A stretch of 9,642 nucleotides of DNA from Planctomycetaceae bacterium. GTDB lineage: Bacteria; Planctomycetota; Planctomycetia; Pirellulales; Lacipirellulaceae. Position 1 is the first letter of the stretch, and every line of letters begins with the position of its first letter. This document shows positions 6,152-9,642 of this stretch, in pieces. The stretch spans positions 1 to 9,642 of the forward strand of contig PATG01000034.1 of assembly GCA_002713555.1 (NCBI GenBank). Direction: 5' to 3'. The notes beneath the pieces are model-generated. The model did not search any database. It was not told the origin of the DNA and saw nothing but the letters and a program-made list of their open reading frames with translations. The position numbers were made by a program, and so were the translations under genes.

Positions 6152-7180
6152 ATGGCAACGCTAAAACACAGAACTTCGCTTTTGTCAGTTTTCGTTGTTG
6201 TTGCAAGCAGCTTGATGTTCAGTGGTGGTTGCGGAGGTCCAAGTACTCCCTCGAAACCTCATTTTGCTTTTGTCACCAACGGTGTGGCTAGCTTTTGGAC
6301 GATTGCTGCAGCCGGTAGTCGGCAGGCCGCCAAAGATCTTGATGTCGAAGTGACAGTCATTATGCCCGATGGATTGACTGACCAAACTCGCAAACTAGAA
6401 GACCTGATTACACGTGGTATTGATGGGGTTGCAGTGAGTCCCATCAATTCAAAAAATCAGATTGATATCCTCAATAAAGTAGCTGCATCCACCAATCTGA
6501 TTACACAGGATTCGGATGCTGCTGGCAGCAATCGTCTGGCTTATATTGGCATGGATAATTACGAAGCCGGGATTCTGTGTGGCAAGTTAGTTCGGGATGC
6601 GATCCCGGATGGTGGCACAGTCATGTTATTCATTGGCCGCTTAGATCAGGAAAACGCTAGTTTGCGTCGGCAGGGATGTATTGATGGCATCTTAGACCGC
6701 ACCCCGGATTCATCACGGCGTGATCCGCCAGGTGAAATTTTAGCAAGCGATGACAATAAATATCAGATTTTAGGGACACTTACCGATCGTTTTGATCGTG
6801 CAAAGTCCAAAGCTAATGTTGAAGACACACTGACGCGGCATCCTGACATCAGTGCCTTGGTAGGACTCTTTGTTTACAATCCGCCAGCTATCCTGGAAGC
6901 ATTGGAGCGAGCGGGCAAGCTTGGTGAAGTCGAGGTGATTGGTTTCGACGAAGACGATGTGACCTTGCAAGCGATTCAAGATGGAAATACCGCTGGTACG
7001 GTTGTTCAGGATCCGTACAGGTATGGATACGAATCGATACGTATGCTGGCCGGTTTGCATGCGGGAGACCGATCTGTTTTACCAGAAGGTGGATTCACGA
7101 ACGTACCTCCTCGCCAGATAGATCGAGACAATCTGCAGGAATTTTGGAAAACACTGAAAGAGCAGACGGCCCCCCAATAA
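6152..7180 (+). CDS. Sugar ABC transporter substrate-binding lipoprotein (ribose/allose-type)
   Basis: From ATG 6152 the product has 342 residues. It has a charged start (MATLKHRT), a hydrophobic core LLSVFVVVASSLMF, and a lipobox-like SGGC with C27 as the likely lipidated cysteine. S at -3 is less usual than L. The mature part is a type I periplasmic binding protein of the RbsB/AlsB class. It has a first strand HFAFVTNG with aromatic F48/W49 in the ligand-pocket segment, a TRGIDGVAVSP strand, an RLDQENASLRRQG hinge and ligand segment, and GFDEDD and VVQDPYRYG segments near the end. It would capture a monosaccharide or polyol and hand it to the ATPase/permease pair downstream. The frame is open back to ATG 5981, giving a possible 399-residue form with an SDR stub in front. 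AAGG at 6143-6146 lies 5 bases before ATG 6152. The next gene is 111 bases away. Confidence 0.85.
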   Translation: MATLKHRTSLLSVFVVVASSLMFSGGCGGPSTPSKPHFAFVTNGVASFWTIAAAGSRQAAKDLDVEVTVIMPDGLTDQTRKLEDLITRGIDGVAVSPINSKNQIDILNKVAASTNLITQDSDAAGSNRLAYIGMDNYEAGILCGKLVRDAIPDGGTVMLFIGRLDQENASLRRQGCIDGILDRTPDSSRRDPPGEILASDDNKYQILGTLTDRFDRAKSKANVEDTLTRHPDISALVGLFVYNPPAILEALERAGKLGEVEVIGFDEDDVTLQAIQDGNTAGTVVQDPYRYGYESIRMLAGLHAGDRSVLPEGGFTNVPPRQIDRDNLQEFWKTLKEQTAPQ

Positions 7181-7196
7181 ATATCAGAGAACTACT

Positions 7197-7228
7197 TTTT
7201 GAGATGTAGCAGTTTTGAGATGTAGGAG
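7197..7228 (+). repeat. Two-copy 16-base tandem repeat before the ATPase gene
   Basis: TTTTGAGATGTAGCAG (7197-7212) is followed at once by TTTTGAGATGTAGGAG (7213-7228), with 15 of 16 bases identical. Each copy carries ATGTAG, a start codon directly followed by a stop. The repeat lies in the 111-base gap between the binding-protein and ATPase genes. It may be a recent slippage duplication; any regulatory role is speculative. Confidence 0.65.
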
Positions 7229-7291
7229 CTTTGGTTCTATCGGAATAGAGATTACTCAATAGACACACGTTGCAAACTCTCATTAAGCACC

Positions 7292-8827
7292 ATGCCCTCC
7301 AGCGTTCCCAAATTGGTTCTCGAAGCTCGCGGAGTGGGTAAGCAATTTGGCAGTGTCTGCGCATTGCAAGACGTGTCTCTCCAAGTCCGGAGTGGCGAAG
7401 TTCTGGCAGTTGTTGGCGAAAACGGTGCCGGCAAAAGCACACTCATGAAAATTCTGGCTGGGGTGATCCAGCCCACCACAGGATCACTTCTATCGGACGG
7501 CAATCCGGTAGAATTTGCCGGTGTGGAGCAAGCAACAGATGCCGGTATTGCACTTATTCATCAAGAATTGAATCTGGCTCCCAATTTGGATGTGGGGGCA
7601 AATATTTTTCTGGGCCGTGAGCCACGACGATTCGGGCTGATCGCAAAACATGAACTTGCCAGTCAGGCAAAGCGGCATTTAGCGTCCCTGGGGCTTGATG
7701 TTTCGCCTACTGCACGTCTCGGCTCTCTTTCGATCGGAAGACAGCAGCTTGTCGAAATTGCCAAAGCTTTGAGCACGGATGCACGAGTACTGATTATGGA
7801 CGAACCAACGTCCTCGCTATCGCTCCAAGAGGCCAACAAACTGTATGAAGTCATTCGTCAACTCAAGAGAAGCGGTGTGGCCATTGTCTACATATCGCAC
7901 CGCATGCAAGAAGTCGTTGACCTGGCTGACCGGGTTGTCGTTTTACGTGACGGTGAGTTTGTAGGTGAACTTGATAAGGAGCATATCGATCGAGACCAGA
8001 TAGTTCGTATGATGGTTGGGCGCGACATCTCACAGTTTTATCAGCGGCAGCCGCATCCTCAGGGTAAGGTGGTGATATCTGCCAGTCGCTTGCGTACTTC
8101 TGCTTATCCGGACGAAAATATCAGTTTTTCAGTGCATGCAGGAGAGATTGTTGGTCTCGCCGGCTTGGTGGGAGCAGGCCGTACGGAGTTGCTGACAACC
8201 TTGTTTGGTGAGACACCTGCATTGGGCGGAGATCTTACTATTGACGAAAAAGATTTTGTTCCCCAGAACCCTGCTGAGGCAATTCAGGAAGGCGTTGCTC
8301 TTGCTCCCGAGGATCGGCGTGAGAGCGGACTCATGTTAGAGGTCAACGTAGAGCGGAATCTTTCTTTGGTAAGTCTGAAAAACAGCCTGAACTTTTATGG
8401 ATTTGTGCGTTCTCGTGGCGAGAGTGAACTTTGTCGACAAGCCATGGAACAGCTTGCTATTAAGCCTGCTCTACCGCGCGTACCCGTTCGTTTGTTTTCT
8501 GGCGGAAATCAACAAAAAGTTGTTTTGGGAAAATGGCTGGCAACCCAGCCACGTGTTTTACTGTTGGATGAACCGACACGAGGAATCGATATTGGCAGCA
8601 AATCAGAAATCTATCGGCTCATGCATGAGCTGGCAGGGCAGGGCGTAGCCATTTTATTTGCTTCGAGCGATATGGAAGAGATCGTTGGTCTTTCAGATCG
8701 TGTCATCGTGATGCACCAGGGTCGGATAACGGGTGAACTCAATCGGGATCAATTGTCTGAAGAACGCATTATGAAACTTGCCGTTGCAAGCGTTTCTCAA
8801 ATGGAAGCAGATGCTTCTGTCTCTTAG
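7292..8827 (+). CDS. Sugar ABC transporter ATP-binding protein, two nucleotide-binding domains (RbsA/MglA family)
   Basis: The 511-residue protein has the fused double ATPase layout of CUT2 sugar importers such as RbsA, MglA and AlsA. Domain 1 has Walker A GENGAGKST (42-50), a Q-loop at Q91, signature SIGRQQ (147-152), Walker B LIMDEPT (167-173) and switch histidine H203. Domain 2 has the altered Walker A GLVGAGRTE (291-299) with R in place of K, the APEDRRESGL segment (338-347), signature FSGGNQQ (402-408), Walker B LLLDEPTRGID (423-433) and serine instead of the switch histidine (SSD, 458-460). The degenerate second site is normal for this family. It would power uptake through the permease encoded 12 bases downstream. 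No Shine-Dalgarno sequence is visible before ATG 7292, and no better start is apparent. The transported sugar cannot be assigned. Confidence 0.92.
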   Translation: MPSSVPKLVLEARGVGKQFGSVCALQDVSLQVRSGEVLAVVGENGAGKSTLMKILAGVIQPTTGSLLSDGNPVEFAGVEQATDAGIALIHQELNLAPNLDVGANIFLGREPRRFGLIAKHELASQAKRHLASLGLDVSPTARLGSLSIGRQQLVEIAKALSTDARVLIMDEPTSSLSLQEANKLYEVIRQLKRSGVAIVYISHRMQEVVDLADRVVVLRDGEFVGELDKEHIDRDQIVRMMVGRDISQFYQRQPHPQGKVVISASRLRTSAYPDENISFSVHAGEIVGLAGLVGAGRTELLTTLFGETPALGGDLTIDEKDFVPQNPAEAIQEGVALAPEDRRESGLMLEVNVERNLSLVSLKNSLNFYGFVRSRGESELCRQAMEQLAIKPALPRVPVRLFSGGNQQKVVLGKWLATQPRVLLLDEPTRGIDIGSKSEIYRLMHELAGQGVAILFASSDMEEIVGLSDRVIVMHQGRITGELNRDQLSEERIMKLAVASVSQMEADASVS

Positions 8828-8839
8828 GAATATACGAAC

Positions 8840-9642
8840 ATGCAAGCACACCGATTCAATCCCATATCCATAATGCGAGGCTCAAAAATTGCAGGTATTT
8901 CAGGCTTGCTCTTGGCGATTAGTTTTTACGCAGCCCTTTCATCGGATCGTTTTTTGTTAGCCGGCAATTTGGAAAACATAGTTCATCGAACGGCTTTGTT
9001 TGGGATTCTTAGTATTGGTGCAGCATTTGTGATTATTTCTGGTGGAATTGATCTATCGATTGGGTCTGTCGTTTGTCTGACGGGTGTGCTTTTGCCATTT
9101 TTGTTAACAGAATGTCAGTGGTCCATGGCAGCGGCACTTTTTTTCGTTGTTGCGATTTCAATGGCTGTCGGCACTTTTCATGGGATCATGATTACCAGGT
9201 TAAAGCTGCAGCCCTTTGTGGTTACCCTCTGCGGTCTCCTGCTCTATCGAGGAGTCGCTCGTGGTATTACGAGCGATCAGTCACAAGGTTTTGGGTTGGA
9301 TTACAAGGGTTTGCGTACACTGGCCACAGGCCATTGGACACTCTTTGAGGGAGATTCTTTTACATTTCGCCTGCCAGCGACAACACTCATCCTGATTGTG
9401 ATCACCATTGCCTCTATGGTTCTTTTGAACAAAACCGTATTTGGCCGTTACCTGCTGGCGATAGGCAGCAATCCCCAGGCTGCCAGATACAGCGGCATCA
9501 AGGTCCATCGCGTAACAATAGTTGCGTACATTCTTTGCTCGACATTAGCCGGATTAGGAGGAGTATTATTCGTGCTCGATATAAACGCCGCGCAACCGAG
9601 TGACTTTGGTAACTTTTATGAACTCTACGCCATTGCAGCGGC
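8840..9642 (+). CDS. Sugar ABC transporter permease (RbsC family), 3' end beyond window
   Basis: An open frame from ATG 8840 runs to the window edge (267 full codons). The product is highly hydrophobic, with likely membrane segments near residues 17-35, 50-70, 75-95, 97-118, 122-140, 180-198 and 222-247. Family marks of RbsC/AraH-type permeases are GGIDLSIGS (68-76) and AIGSNPQAARYSGI (207-220), the latter being the cytoplasmic loop that meets the ATPase. AGGAA at 8826-8830 overlaps the ATPase stop codon and lies 9 bases before the ATG, consistent with translational coupling. By comparison with E. coli RbsC (321 residues), roughly 50-60 residues are missing past the edge. It forms the membrane channel for the sugar held by the binding lipoprotein. 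Confidence 0.9.
   Translation, partial: MQAHRFNPISIMRGSKIAGISGLLLAISFYAALSSDRFLLAGNLENIVHRTALFGILSIGAAFVIISGGIDLSIGSVVCLTGVLLPFLLTECQWSMAAALFFVVAISMAVGTFHGIMITRLKLQPFVVTLCGLLLYRGVARGITSDQSQGFGLDYKGLRTLATGHWTLFEGDSFTFRLPATTLILIVITIASMVLLNKTVFGRYLLAIGSNPQAARYSGIKVHRVTIVAYILCSTLAGLGGVLFVLDINAAQPSDFGNFYELYAIAA

Noticed and set aside
8165..8670. Second ATPase domain with no Walker A lysine and no switch histidine
   Set aside because: A degenerate second site is the normal condition for RbsA/MglA-type double ATPases, so it is not a defect.
1..9642. CRISPR array, tRNA, insertion sequence or defence system
   Set aside because: No regularly spaced repeats, cloverleaf sequence, transposase or nuclease motif was found. 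All recognisable genes belong to sugar transport and metabolism.

Overview
The window reads as one strand of a carbohydrate-catabolism locus from a Gram-negative-type bacterium, most likely a planctomycete (Planctomycetota, Pirellula/Rhodopirellula/Gimesia-like) or another PVC-group member. This is an inference from three things: the combination of a Tat-exported Gfo/Idh/MocA oxidoreductase with a second cytosolic one, a xylose-isomerase-like TIM-barrel protein and a lipoprotein-type sugar-binding protein; the moderate GC content; and the loose operon spacing. All genes are on the + strand. No tRNA, rRNA, CRISPR array, insertion sequence or phage gene was seen.

Layout: (1) bases 1-86 are the last 27 codons of an unidentified gene. 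(2) 87-477 is a gene-free leader with a small codon-phased tandem repeat and an imperfect inverted repeat. (3) 478-1701 encodes a cupin protein related to type I phosphomannose isomerase. (4) 1746-2804 encodes a xylose-isomerase-like TIM-barrel sugar isomerase/epimerase (or lyase). (5) 2960-4099 encodes a cytosolic Gfo/Idh/MocA dehydrogenase; its Shine-Dalgarno sequence points to a GTG start rather than the upstream ATG. (6) 4378-5856 encodes a Tat-exported Gfo/Idh/MocA oxidoreductase. (7) 5981-6151 is the N-terminal stub of a short-chain dehydrogenase/reductase (SDR), cut off after its first beta-alpha-beta unit and running in frame into (8) 6152-7180, a lipoprotein sugar-binding protein of the ribose/allose type. 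(9) 7292-8827 is the twin-domain sugar ABC ATPase (RbsA/MglA family), and (10) 8840 to the window end is the matching permease (RbsC family), cut by the window edge.

How they may work together: a CUT2-type transporter (binding lipoprotein, double ATPase, permease) imports a monosaccharide or polyol. The cytosolic dehydrogenase, the TIM-barrel protein and the PMI-like cupin would oxidise and isomerise or cleave it. The exported oxidoreductase may act on the sugar or glycoside outside the cytoplasm before uptake. Inositol-type catabolism (IolG-like plus IolE/IolI-like) and 3-keto-glycoside metabolism (Gfo/Idh/MocA oxidation followed by a TIM-barrel lyase) both fit this gene content; the substrate cannot be read from the sequence. 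The most unusual feature is the SDR stub fused in frame to the binding-protein gene, which looks like the scar of a deletion within the operon.
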